Of a DNA stretch of 19,314 nucleotides, positions 1-6,247 are shown piece by piece; within the stretch, counting starts at the first letter, position 1; each line of letters begins with the position of its first letter. This stretch comes from JACDDK01 sp035689095 (lineage in GTDB: Bacteria > Actinomycetota > Rubrobacteria > Rubrobacterales > Rubrobacteraceae). The DNA lies in NCBI GenBank assembly GCA_035689095.1, contig DASSMB010000164.1:1-19314 (forward strand), written 5' to 3'. The position numbers and the translations under genes are program-made. The notes beneath the pieces were generated by a model, which did not search any database, was not told where the DNA came from, and saw only the letters and a program-made list of their open reading frames with translations.

Positions 1-261
1 GATCAGGTAGTCTATGGAGACGCCGTAGCGCTGGAGCTCGCTCTTTATGAACTGCCCGAACGCGCCGATGCCGGTCTTTGAGACCACTGCCGAGGCGCCG
101 CCGAGCTTGGCGACGTTGACCGCGATGTTGGCCGGAGAGCCTCCCAGGTAACGCCGGAAGGTCGTGGCGTTCCTTAGCCAGTCCGTCTGCTCCACGGAGA
201 TGAAATCCACCAGCGTCTCGCCCACGGCGAGGAGGTCGAGCGGGTCCGCGCGTCTCTGCAT
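1..261 (-). CDS. PfkB-family carbohydrate kinase, N-terminal part (runs off the window)
   Basis: Translating the minus strand from ATG at 261 gives 87 codons with no stop, running off the left edge. The protein opens with a PfkB/ribokinase-type N-terminus: a first beta strand (LLAVGETLVDF, about residues 10-20) and the substrate-binding GGSPANIAVNVAKLG element (about 44-58), followed by VVSKTGIGAFGQFIKSEL. These are the usual first-lobe elements of the ribokinase fold. The catalytic GAGD motif would lie outside the window. Family members phosphorylate sugars or sugar acids with ATP in the cytoplasm; the substrate cannot be told from this part. A GTG two codons upstream (267) is an alternative start. 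A sugar-type MFS transporter lies nearby on the same strand, which fits a sugar uptake and phosphorylation locus. Confidence 0.85.
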   Translation of the reverse strand, partial: MQRRADPLDLLAVGETLVDFISVEQTDWLRNATTFRRYLGGSPANIAVNVAKLGGASAVVSKTGIGAFGQFIKSELQRYGVSIDYLI

Positions 262-423
262 GCTCACCAGCCTACCGTTACGGGTTCTCTGAGTCCAAGG
301 CGGATGGTCTCCTCCGGAAGTATCCCGCCTCCGCCAACTCGTTCAGGGCGTGCATCGATGCGAAACGGCCCAGCGTCTCGACTCGGCGGCGCCCACGAGC
401 GTGCCTGAGCCTGACTCGGCTTG

Positions 424-858
424 TTAGCGGACCACGACTACCGTGCACTTGGCATGCGCCGCGACGTGCTGGCTTACCGATCCCAGGAGCAACCCGACGA
501 ACCCGCCGTGTCCGCGAGAGCCGACCACGAGCAGATCGGCGTCTTCCGAGAGGTCGATGAGCACTTTCGCCGCGTTGCCCTCCTTGAGCTGGGGTTGCAC
601 GAGAACCGGAGGGTCCTCGCCGAGCACGTCCCGAATCGTTTCCATCAACAACTGCATAGACGCCTCCCTGGCATCGGCTGACCCATGCGTGGGTAGCGTG
701 CTGGACGTCCCGGCGAGTGGCGGCGGCGTCGGCAGCCAGGCCGTCAACACGACAAGATCCGAGCCGTGACGAACCGCCTCCTCACCGGCCCATCCGAGCG
801 CCTTCCGACTGGCCGGAGAGCCGTCGACGCCAACGAGAATTTGCTTCCACTGTCCCAT
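424..858 (-). CDS. Universal stress protein, UspA family (single domain)
   Basis: A complete 144-residue protein, the usual length for a single UspA domain. The N-terminus has ILVGVDGSPAS (Asp12 in the nucleotide site). The C-terminal half has the ATP-binding pattern G-x2-G-x9-G-S at residues 113-127 (GSRGHGGFVGLLLGS), so it probably belongs to the ATP-binding subgroup. Such proteins are cytoplasmic dimers linked to stress survival; a specific role cannot be read from sequence. The ATG at 858 has a good ribosome-binding site (AAAGGAG, about 6 bases upstream). The gene follows the fused MFS-UspA gene on the same strand but is separated from it by a terminator-like hairpin, so it probably has its own promoter. 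It is clearly related to, but not a copy of, the UspA domain in that neighbour. Confidence 0.93.
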   Translation of the reverse strand: MGQWKQILVGVDGSPASRKALGWAGEEAVRHGSDLVVLTAWLPTPPPLAGTSSTLPTHGSADAREASMQLLMETIRDVLGEDPPVLVQPQLKEGNAAKVLIDLSEDADLLVVGSRGHGGFVGLLLGSVSQHVAAHAKCTVVVVR

Positions 859-909
859 CCGACGCTCCTTTAACGGGTCTGGACCTGACGAAAAAACGGT
901 CGCTTCTCA

Positions 910-944
910 ATGGTGGCGCGGCATAGTTGCAGTCGCGCCACCAT
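910..944 (-). terminator. Intrinsic-terminator-like hairpin after the MFS-UspA gene
   Basis: A perfect 11-bp inverted repeat, ATGGTGGCGCG (910-920) and CGCGCCACCAT (934-944), flanks a 13-base loop. It starts 15 bases after the stop of the minus-strand MFS-UspA gene. On the minus strand a run of six T follows about 15 bases later (plus positions near 892-897). The gap to the T run is longer than in a textbook terminator, so termination is likely but not certain. Confidence 0.6.
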
Positions 945-959
945 CGGGAGCGATCTGAG

Positions 960-2849
960 CTAAGTTTGGCCGTTCGGACCGGGGGGTTGTCCGTTCCCGT
1001 TCGTGATCTGGTCCTCCGCATCGGATGTCTGGACGATCAGAACGTCGCAGACCGCGTTCTTCGCTACGTCGCCGGGCACGGAGCCCAGGAGCTGACCGTC
1101 GGCGGCGCCGAGGCCGCGGTTGCCGACGACGATCACGTTCGCCGGGTTCGTCCCCGCGACGTCGAGCAGGGCCTTTGCCGGATCCCCCTCCGCGATCCGC
1201 GTTTCGATGTTCCGGACGCGCTCTGCATCGAGCTGCTTCACCGACGTGCGGAGCGCCGCACGGGCGGCCTCCTCGCCGTAGAGTAACCGCCGGACGCCGG
1301 GCACCCGCTTGCCGGTGGCCGTGACGCGCTGTGGCTCGGAGCTGTACGCCGAGACGATGACCAGTTGCGCGTCCGCGGCGGCGGCGACACCGGCGGCATG
1401 ACCGACGGTCTTCAGGGAGGTGGGCGTCCCGTCGGAGCCGACCACCACGCGGTCGTAGACCGAGATGTGCCGTGGCGCCCCCAGCGGCATGATCGCGGAC
1501 TCCTCGGTCTCCTTGGGCGGGTTCACCGTGAGCATGGCGAGGGCGCCCAAAAACAGCAGCGCGCCAGCGAACATGATCGCGTTGGGTCCGCTGCCGCCCA
1601 GAAGGTTCTCGAAGATCCACCCGAACGTCAGCGTCTCGATGAGCATCGGGACGACGATCATCATGTTTACGATGCCCATGTACACGCCGGTGCGTTCCCT
1701 GGGCACCATGCTCGCGACGATGATGTACGGGATGCCCATCATGCTCGCCCAGGCGATGCCGAGCAGGATCATGGGCACGAACAGGAGGTACTGGTTGCCG
1801 ATCTGCGAGAGCGCCACCAGCCCCACCGCGGCGCCCGCGAGGGCCGCAGCGTGGATCCACTTGGCGCCGAACCGGGCTGCCAGGCCAATCAGGGCCAGCG
1901 CCGCGAAGACGGTCACGAGGTTGTAGGAGCCGTTTAGCAGACCGACCCACCCGGCGGCCTCCTGGAAGCCCTTGTCGTCCGGGGTGACGTTGAATGCCGT
2001 CTTGCCGATGCTGGTCGCGACGAACTGCCAGTAGATGAACATCGCGTACCACTGGAACGCGAACACCACGCCTATCTTGTGCATCCCGAGCGGCATCGCA
2101 CGGACCGCGCTAGCGATCTCGGTGACGGCCGCCACCAGACCCCGCGGCTTGGCTCGCAGCTCGGCGAGTTCCTCCTCCGTCGGCGGGATCTCCTTTGTCG
2201 ACAGGACGGAGATCAGGACCGAGCCGATAGAGCAGACCGTGCCGATCCAGAACGCCCAGAACACCCAGATGGGGACGCCGGCTCCAGTGGCGCCGGTGAT
2301 CAACTGCTGGAACACGAACAGCGACAGGTTTGCCGTCACGGCGCCGGCGCCGACGAACAGGCTCTGCGTCAGGAAGCCGCGGGCAAGCTGGGACTTGGGC
2401 AGCTTGTCGGAGATGAAGGCCCGGTACGGCTCCATCGCCGTGTTGTTCGAGATGTCCAGCATCCAGAGGAGTATGAAGGCCATCCACAGCGCCGACACCC
2501 ACGGAAAGAGAAACAGGAAGACCGAGCAGCCGATCGCGCCTACTATGAAGAACGGCTTTCTTCGACCCCAACGCGGACTCCACGTCCGGTCGCTAATGGC
2601 GCCGATGAGCGGCTGGACTATCAGGCCGGTGATCGGTCCCGCCAGGTTCAGGAGGGGTAGCTCTGCCGGGTCGGCCCCGATAAACTGGAACAGCGGGTTC
2701 ACCGCGGTCTGCTGCAGGCCGAAGCTGTACTGGATGCCGAAGAACCCGACGTTCATCAGAAGGATGGCCCGGAAGCTCAACGGCGGCTTGCGCTCGAGGT
2801 CTACGCTCTGGGCGTCGGGAGGTGAGCCTTCTTGTGCGGCGATCGCCAT
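960..2849 (-). CDS. Sugar-type MFS transporter (SLC45/sucrose-like) fused to a C-terminal UspA domain
   Basis: A 629-residue two-part protein. Residues about 25-450 are a 12-helix major facilitator domain. The loop between helices 2 and 3 carries GAISDRTWSPRWGRRKPF (83-100), the pattern of sucrose/SLC45 and GPH-like sugar symporters, and a later helix pair has MGIPYIIVASMVPRERTGVY, also typical of that group. Residues about 463-610 form a complete UspA domain beginning YDRVVVGSDGTPTS and carrying the ATP motif G-x2-G-x9-G-S near 576-590 (GNRGLGAADGQLLGS). The soluble domain would sit on the cytoplasmic face, where nucleotide binding could gate or report on transport; that is inference. The start is set by a strong ribosome-binding site (AGGAGG, about 7 bases before the ATG). 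The nearby PfkB kinase supports a sugar substrate. Confidence 0.9.
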   Translation of the reverse strand: MAIAAQEGSPPDAQSVDLERKPPLSFRAILLMNVGFFGIQYSFGLQQTAVNPLFQFIGADPAELPLLNLAGPITGLIVQPLIGAISDRTWSPRWGRRKPFFIVGAIGCSVFLFLFPWVSALWMAFILLWMLDISNNTAMEPYRAFISDKLPKSQLARGFLTQSLFVGAGAVTANLSLFVFQQLITGATGAGVPIWVFWAFWIGTVCSIGSVLISVLSTKEIPPTEEELAELRAKPRGLVAAVTEIASAVRAMPLGMHKIGVVFAFQWYAMFIYWQFVATSIGKTAFNVTPDDKGFQEAAGWVGLLNGSYNLVTVFAALALIGLAARFGAKWIHAAALAGAAVGLVALSQIGNQYLLFVPMILLGIAWASMMGIPYIIVASMVPRERTGVYMGIVNMMIVVPMLIETLTFGWIFENLLGGSGPNAIMFAGALLFLGALAMLTVNPPKETEESAIMPLGAPRHISVYDRVVVGSDGTPTSLKTVGHAAGVAAAADAQLVIVSAYSSEPQRVTATGKRVPGVRRLLYGEEAARAALRTSVKQLDAERVRNIETRIAEGDPAKALLDVAGTNPANVIVVGNRGLGAADGQLLGSVPGDVAKNAVCDVLIVQTSDAEDQITNGNGQPPGPNGQT

Positions 2850-2863
2850 GGAAATCCTCCTGT

Positions 2864-3178
2864 CTAGGTGTTGGCGCCGTCGGTCATGGTCGGTTTGGCA
2901 CTAGTGTTTTGCGACTTTGAGAGCTTGGTAGGCGCGCGCGGAAGGCGATTACGCGAGTCGCAGCGTTTCGCCAGGAACTCCGGCATCGTGAAGACGCCGC
3001 TCCTCAGGTAGAAGGGAGGAGTGAAAGCTGTGAGCGGCCAGATGAAGTTGCAGCCGCCCAGGAAGTAGTCTTTCGCGTCCTCCTTGCGGAGCGTCGGCCG
3101 GATCGGGATCGCCCGGCTCGCGGCAAGGCACGAGATCAAGACGATCACGTCTATCGTGTATACCTGGAATCCCGGCAC
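2864..3178 (-). pseudogene. Sodium:solute symporter (SSS family) remnant, internally deleted and truncated
   Basis: A 104-residue reading frame with an intact-looking start: GTG at 3178 preceded by GGGAGGAG. It contains two recognisable SSS pieces joined too closely. The first is the end of helix 1 and the following loop (about residues 33-50, KDYFLGGCNFIWPLTAF). The second is the segment that normally comes later in the protein (about 53-70, PPFYLRSGVFTMPEFLAKR). The stretch that should separate them is missing, and everything after about residue 75 is unrelated sequence. Intact family members are roughly 450-600 residues with 11-13 helices, so this cannot be a working transporter. The frame stops 14 bases before the MFS-UspA start, so its promoter and translation signals may still feed that gene. 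Wording of the surviving motifs fits the sugar-type members. Confidence 0.7.
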
Positions 3179-3207
3179 ACTTGCTCCTCCCTCGACTCAC
3201 CCGTCCC

Positions 3208-3235
3208 TTGCTCTGCCTTTATTGCTCTGCCTTTA
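3208..3235. repeat. Two tandem copies of a 14-bp unit
   Basis: TTGCTCTGCCTTTA occurs twice back to back (3208-3221 and 3222-3235) with no mismatch, just upstream of the symporter remnant's start. It looks like a small slippage duplication in the 5' untranslated region. Confidence 0.9.
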
Positions 3236-3424
3236 CCGCAGAACCTCTGCCCGAGCCGACAGGGATGTCCCGCAACGCACCCCTAGAGCGCTACCGGTCT
3301 TCGGAGAGAAGTTGAGAATCGGATAACCGGGCTTCTCGACGCGTGGTCCCGTCCCACACTTCCCTTTGCCAGACCGTCTCCCTGCCGTGCTTTCGACTAA
3401 AGCTTTTTACCGAAAGGTCCTAGA

Positions 3425-3453
3425 AAAGTAACAGAGGTTATCTTCTCCGTCAA
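3425..3453 (-). promoter_or_regulatory. Predicted minus-strand promoter upstream of the symporter remnant and MFS-UspA gene
   Basis: Read on the minus strand, TTGACG (3453-3448) and TACTTT (3430-3425) are separated by exactly 17 bases. This matches a housekeeping sigma-factor promoter well at -35 and fairly at -10. It points toward the symporter remnant (start 3178) and beyond it the MFS-UspA gene. A transcript from here would have a leader of roughly 240 bases. Confidence 0.5.
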
Positions 3454-3624
3454 GAGTCCTAGGCTTACTGGCGCGGACGCGGGGTGGCGTGGGGACACAA
3501 CTGGTTGCCGGCAAGCTCCGGTTCGATGTCTTCCGGTGGTGCGCATGGGTAGCGGTACGATCGATTACCAGGATGCGGTGGTCGCCGATGATGGCGGCCT
3601 CTCGAGAACTTCGCAGCAGCGGTA

Positions 3625-4104
3625 TTAGCAGGTAAAACCCTTGCCGCGCAGAGCACCGCGCAACACGCCGAGGAGCCGGATCAACTCCCGCTTGTCTTCC
3701 TCCGAAAGGTCCGCGAATAGCTCCGCCACCGCCGCCCGGTGCTCGTCGTACATCCTGTTGGCCGTCTCCGAGCCCCGCTCGGTCATCTCGATCACGGTCG
3801 CCCGCCGGTCGGTGGGGTGAGGCTGCCGCCGCACCAGCCCTTCCTCCTCCATCGCATCCACCAGCGCCGTGATGTTGCGCCGCGTAACCCCCAGCTCGTC
3901 GCTGATGCTCGTCATGATCTGAGGTCCCCCGCAATGCAACGCCCCCAGCAACCGCATCCGCGCATACGTCAGGCCGCTCTCCTGCAACCGCGACTTGACC
4001 CACTTCATGTAAGACGGCCCAAACGCGGCGAACTCATCGACCAGCCGCAAGGCCCGCTCCCCGGACCTCGAACCCGCGTCTACCGTATCCATGCCGCTCC
4101 CCAC
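3625..4104 (-). CDS. MarR-family transcriptional regulator (divergent from the hydrolase operon)
   Basis: A 159-residue protein from GTG 4104, or 155 from the internal ATG at 4092. The winged-helix core is clear: ITALVDAMEEEGLVRRQPHPTDRRATVIEMTERG, split as a recognition helix (about 73-88) and a wing with the family DRR motif. C-terminal helices resemble a MarR dimerisation segment (AELFADLSEEDKRELIRLLGVLRGALRG). Members are homodimers that usually repress their own gene and a divergent neighbour and let go on binding a phenolic or other small ligand. The gene is divergent from the metallo-hydrolase operon across an intergenic region full of palindromes, the usual arrangement for a MarR target. 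The start is unclear: AAGGAG (4129-4124) is about 19 bases from GTG 4104, whereas GGGGAG sits close to ATG 4092. An out-of-frame 11-codon leader ORF lies between. Confidence 0.88.
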   Translation of the reverse strand: MGSGMDTVDAGSRSGERALRLVDEFAAFGPSYMKWVKSRLQESGLTYARMRLLGALHCGGPQIMTSISDELGVTRRNITALVDAMEEEGLVRRQPHPTDRRATVIEMTERGSETANRMYDEHRAAVAELFADLSEEDKRELIRLLGVLRGALRGKGFTC

Positions 4105-4117
4105 ATGCCACTCATAT

Positions 4118-4133
4118 TAACAACTCCTTGTTA
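4118..4133. promoter_or_regulatory. Inverted repeat, candidate MarR operator at the marR transcription start
   Basis: TAACAA (4118-4123) and TTGTTA (4128-4133) are perfect inverted repeats with a 4-base centre. The element lies just downstream of the predicted marR -10 box, where a bound dimer would block transcription. It is AT-rich in a GC-rich genome, as MarR operators often are. Binding by this MarR is inferred. Confidence 0.5.
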
Positions 4134-4136
4134 CCA

Positions 4137-4165
4137 ATCTTACTGTTGACGTACACTGTTGTCAA
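4137..4165 (-). promoter_or_regulatory. Predicted marR promoter (minus strand)
   Basis: On the minus strand a perfect TTGACA (4165-4160) is followed after 17 bases by TAAGAT (4142-4137). This is a near-consensus housekeeping promoter that would start transcription near 4130, about 25-40 bases before the marR start candidates. Confidence 0.65.
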
Positions 4166-4174
4166 TGTTAATGT
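4146..4174 (+). promoter_or_regulatory. Predicted hydrolase-operon promoter (plus strand), facing the marR promoter
   Basis: TTGACG (4146-4151) and TAATGT (4169-4174) are separated by 17 bases; -35 is good and -10 weak. It overlaps the marR promoter so that each -35 box lies in the other's spacer. The two -35 boxes themselves form the inverted repeat TTGAC...GTCAA (4146-4165). Confidence 0.5.
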
Positions 4175-4187
4175 GTATATATACACA
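4172..4187. promoter_or_regulatory. Perfect 16-bp palindrome, candidate operator
   Basis: TGTGTATATATACACA is a perfect palindrome centred between 4179 and 4180. It overlaps the predicted -10 and start of the hydrolase-operon promoter. Its different sequence from the 4118-4133 element suggests a second regulator or a second mode of binding. Confidence 0.55.
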
Positions 4188-4235
4188 GTATCCGGACGCG
4201 GCGATGTGCTCGTCGGGATGGAGAGGAGGCCGGGC

Positions 4236-5102
4236 ATGAAAAGCATCACGGTTGGAGAGGTCGAGATCACGGCTCTCACAGATATATCCGGGCCGTTTTT
4301 CCGGCTGGATCAGATCTTCCCCGGCATCCCTCCGAACCAGTGGGAACCTTACTTCCACCGCTACTCCTGGGCCTTCGCCGACCGAAACACGCTTCAGGGC
4401 CGCGTCGGCGCCTACCTGCTGCGCTCACCGGCCCATACGGTCCTCGTGGATACGGGCGTGGGACCTGGCGGCATGGGCACGCACGGCAAACTTCTGGAGG
4501 AACTCGCGTCTGACGGCGTCCGTCTCGAGGATATAGACACCGTCTTTCTCACGCACCTGCATGGCGACCACCTCGGCTGGAGCGTGAAGGCCGGCGGCGA
4601 GCCCGTCTTCCCCGAAGCCCGCTACGTGACGCAGGCCCTGGAGTGGGAGATGTCCGCGCCGTATCTGGGCCGTCCTTTCACCGGGCTGGACGACCTGGGC
4701 GTTGTGGAGTTGCTGGACGGCGAGGAGGCGGTGACGGACGAGTTGACGGCCATCCCCACGCCGGGACATTCGCCGGGGCACGCGAGCCTGCTCGTATCTT
4801 CGGGCGGGGAGCAGGCCATCGTCGCGGGGGACGCCATCGTGCATCCGGCGCAGGCAACGGAGCCCACCTGGAACATCCACTTCGACATGGACAAGGAGCA
4901 GGCGGCCTTTACCCGCGAGATGCTCCTCGAATGGCTGGAGGCGGACGGCATGGTGGTCGCGGCCGGACACATCCCAGGATCTGGGTTCGGGCGCATCGTG
5001 CGTGAGGAGGGTCGCCGCTACTGGCGGAGGCTGGAGACGGCGGATATCGAGACGCTTCCACCGAACGTAAGTCTTCCGGAGGAGGCAAACCGTGAGAGCT
5101 AA
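4236..5102 (+). CDS. Metallo-beta-lactamase-fold hydrolase
   Basis: A 288-residue enzyme from ATG 4236. The zinc-site residues of the MBL fold are all visible: His107-x-His109-x-Asp111-His112 (THLHGDH), His178 in GHSPGH, Asp199 in AGDAIVHP, and His245 near the end (AAGHIPGSGF). The length and the PTPGHSPGHASLLV context match the broad group that includes N-acyl-homoserine lactonases and related esterases or lactonases. The substrate cannot be assigned. It has no signal peptide, so it is probably cytoplasmic. The frame stays open upstream to 4128, but that extension crosses the promoter and palindromes. ATG 4236 follows GGAGAGGAGG at a good distance and starts the conserved fold. It is the first gene of a plus-strand series divergent from marR and ends 11 bases inside the next small gene. 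Confidence 0.88.
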   Translation: MKSITVGEVEITALTDISGPFFRLDQIFPGIPPNQWEPYFHRYSWAFADRNTLQGRVGAYLLRSPAHTVLVDTGVGPGGMGTHGKLLEELASDGVRLEDIDTVFLTHLHGDHLGWSVKAGGEPVFPEARYVTQALEWEMSAPYLGRPFTGLDDLGVVELLDGEEAVTDELTAIPTPGHSPGHASLLVSSGGEQAIVAGDAIVHPAQATEPTWNIHFDMDKEQAAFTREMLLEWLEADGMVVAAGHIPGSGFGRIVREEGRRYWRRLETADIETLPPNVSLPEEANRES

Positions 5103-5259
5103 CGAGGAAGTTGTAGAGGCCAGGAATCCCGGAGCCGCTTCCGGCGCGCCGGAGCGTGCGCGGCAGGGCCCGGAGAACGAGGAGTGGGCCTGGATGGTGG
5201 ATGAGGACCCCGTCTTCTACCTCGACGAACCCGGAGCGCCGTCCGCCCGAGGCGAGTAG
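5092..5259 (+). CDS. Small acidic protein of 55 residues, unknown function
   Basis: GTG at 5092 is preceded by a very strong ribosome-binding site (GGAGGAGG, about 6 bases upstream). It opens a 55-codon frame that overlaps the last 11 bases of the hydrolase gene, so the two are probably translationally coupled. The product is hydrophilic and acidic, with a charged, Ala/Pro-rich first half and a conserved-looking core around residues 29-46 (NEEWAWMVDEDPVFYLDE). No transmembrane segment, signal peptide or known domain is visible, and I do not recognise the family. The strong start site and the overlap argue that it is real. Its placement suggests a small partner of the hydrolase or of the dehydrogenase that follows. 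Confidence 0.6.
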   Translation: MRANEEVVEARNPGAASGAPERARQGPENEEWAWMVDEDPVFYLDEPGAPSARGE

Positions 5260-5377
5260 GACGTGGCTCCTGTTACGGAGCATGGCCGGGATAGCAAGAA
5301 TACTGGGGTTTAGAGCGCGGGTCGCGGTGTAGACTCAGGAGCGGCCGCGAGGCTTCCCCGGAACGATAAGGAGCAGT

Positions 5378-6247
5378 GTGGAGAACGTCAACGGCGGTAT
5401 GGGTGGGAAGGTCGTCCTGATCACGGGCGGAACCTCCGGTATCGGGAAGGCGGCGGCGACGGCACTCGCAGCGATGGGGGCGGAAGTCGTCATCACCGGC
5501 GGCAACGCGGAACGCGGAGAGAAGGCCCTCGCGGACGTCCGAGCCGACAGCCGCAACGACTCCGTGGAGCTGATGCTCGCGGACCTCTCGAAGCAGTCCG
5601 AGGTGCGGCGTCTCGCGGACGAGTTCCTGGAGCGCCACGACCGGCTGGACGTTCTGGTGAACAACGCGGGAGTCGTCCAGAGCAAGCGCACAGAGGCGAT
5701 CGACGGCATCGAGACGACACTCGCCATAAACCATCTCGCGCCGTTCCTGCTCACGAACCTGTTGCTCGACCGGCTCAAGGAGAGCGCGCCGGGCCGCGTC
5801 GTAACCACCTCTTCCGAGGCGCAGCGGTGGGGGAGTATGGACTTCGACGACCTGCAGTCGCGCCGGAAGTACAGGGCCATGGCGGTCTACGGGATGACCA
5901 AGCTCGCCAACATTATGTTCACCTACGAGCTGGCGGAGCGGCTTCGCGGTTCGGGCGTGACGGCGAACTGTTTCCATCCCGGCGGGGTCAACACCAACTT
6001 CGGCAACAACAACCGCGGTTTCGCGACGCTGCTCTTCCGGGCGGCCAAGCCGTTCATGCGGACGCCGGATCAGGGCGCGGACACGCTCATCTGGCTGGCG
6101 TCTTCGCCGGAGGTGGAGGGGATCAGCGGGAAGTACTACTCGGACCGCAAGGAGATCGAGGCGAAGGACATCGCCCGCGACCCGAAGGCACGCAAGAAGC
6201 TCTGGGAGATGAGCGAGGAACTGACCGGCCTAAAGGTGACGGCCTAG
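5378..6247 (+). CDS. Short-chain dehydrogenase/reductase (retinol-dehydrogenase-like)
   Basis: A 289-residue classical SDR. The cofactor motif TGGTSGIG is at residues 16-23, NNAG at 95-98, a Ser pair at 145-146 (TTSSEAQ) and the catalytic Tyr171-x3-Lys175 (YGMTKLAN). The wide gap between Ser and Tyr and the Y-G-M-T-K-L-A-N wording resemble the retinol dehydrogenase/WWOX-like branch, which oxidises or reduces hydrophobic alcohols or carbonyls with NAD(P). The residue after the second strand (ITGGNAERGE) does not settle NAD against NADP. The GTG start follows AAGGAG with good spacing. The stop codon TAG shares its last base with the GTG of the next gene, an ATPase, so the two are very likely co-transcribed. 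Confidence 0.93.
   Translation: MENVNGGMGGKVVLITGGTSGIGKAAATALAAMGAEVVITGGNAERGEKALADVRADSRNDSVELMLADLSKQSEVRRLADEFLERHDRLDVLVNNAGVVQSKRTEAIDGIETTLAINHLAPFLLTNLLLDRLKESAPGRVVTTSSEAQRWGSMDFDDLQSRRKYRAMAVYGMTKLANIMFTYELAERLRGSGVTANCFHPGGVNTNFGNNNRGFATLLFRAAKPFMRTPDQGADTLIWLASSPEVEGISGKYYSDRKEIEAKDIARDPKARKKLWEMSEELTGLKVTA

Larger units (their letters stand above)
3179..3624. other. Gene-free stretch between the symporter remnant and marR
   Basis: No convincing gene on either strand: the open frames here lack ribosome-binding sites and protein-like composition. It holds a 14-bp tandem repeat (3208-3235) and a good minus-strand promoter (3425-3453), both listed separately. It may be eroded sequence left by the rearrangement that destroyed the symporter gene. 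Confidence 0.6.

Noticed and set aside
278..380. Minus-strand frame reading LGRFASMHALNELAEAGYF upstream of the sugar kinase
   Set aside because: Looks somewhat protein-like and may be a gene remnant, but it is short, has no clear start and matches no family I recognise.
907..2052. Long minus-strand open frame of 381 codons inside the MFS-UspA gene
   Set aside because: It is a shadow frame: Arg/Gly/His-rich, no membrane or domain pattern, no ribosome-binding site, and fully covered by a well-supported gene.
2035..2904. Plus-strand 289-codon frame opposite the MFS gene
   Set aside because: Antisense shadow of high-GC coding DNA with no family resemblance and no start signals.
3407..4003. Minus-strand 198-codon frame overlapping marR and the gene-free stretch
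   Set aside because: Overlaps the real marR in another frame, has random composition, and runs through a predicted promoter.
4128..4235. N-terminal extension of the metallo-hydrolase from TTG 4128
   Set aside because: It would translate through the promoters and palindromes, lacks a ribosome-binding site, and adds a segment not typical of the fold; ATG 4236 is much better.
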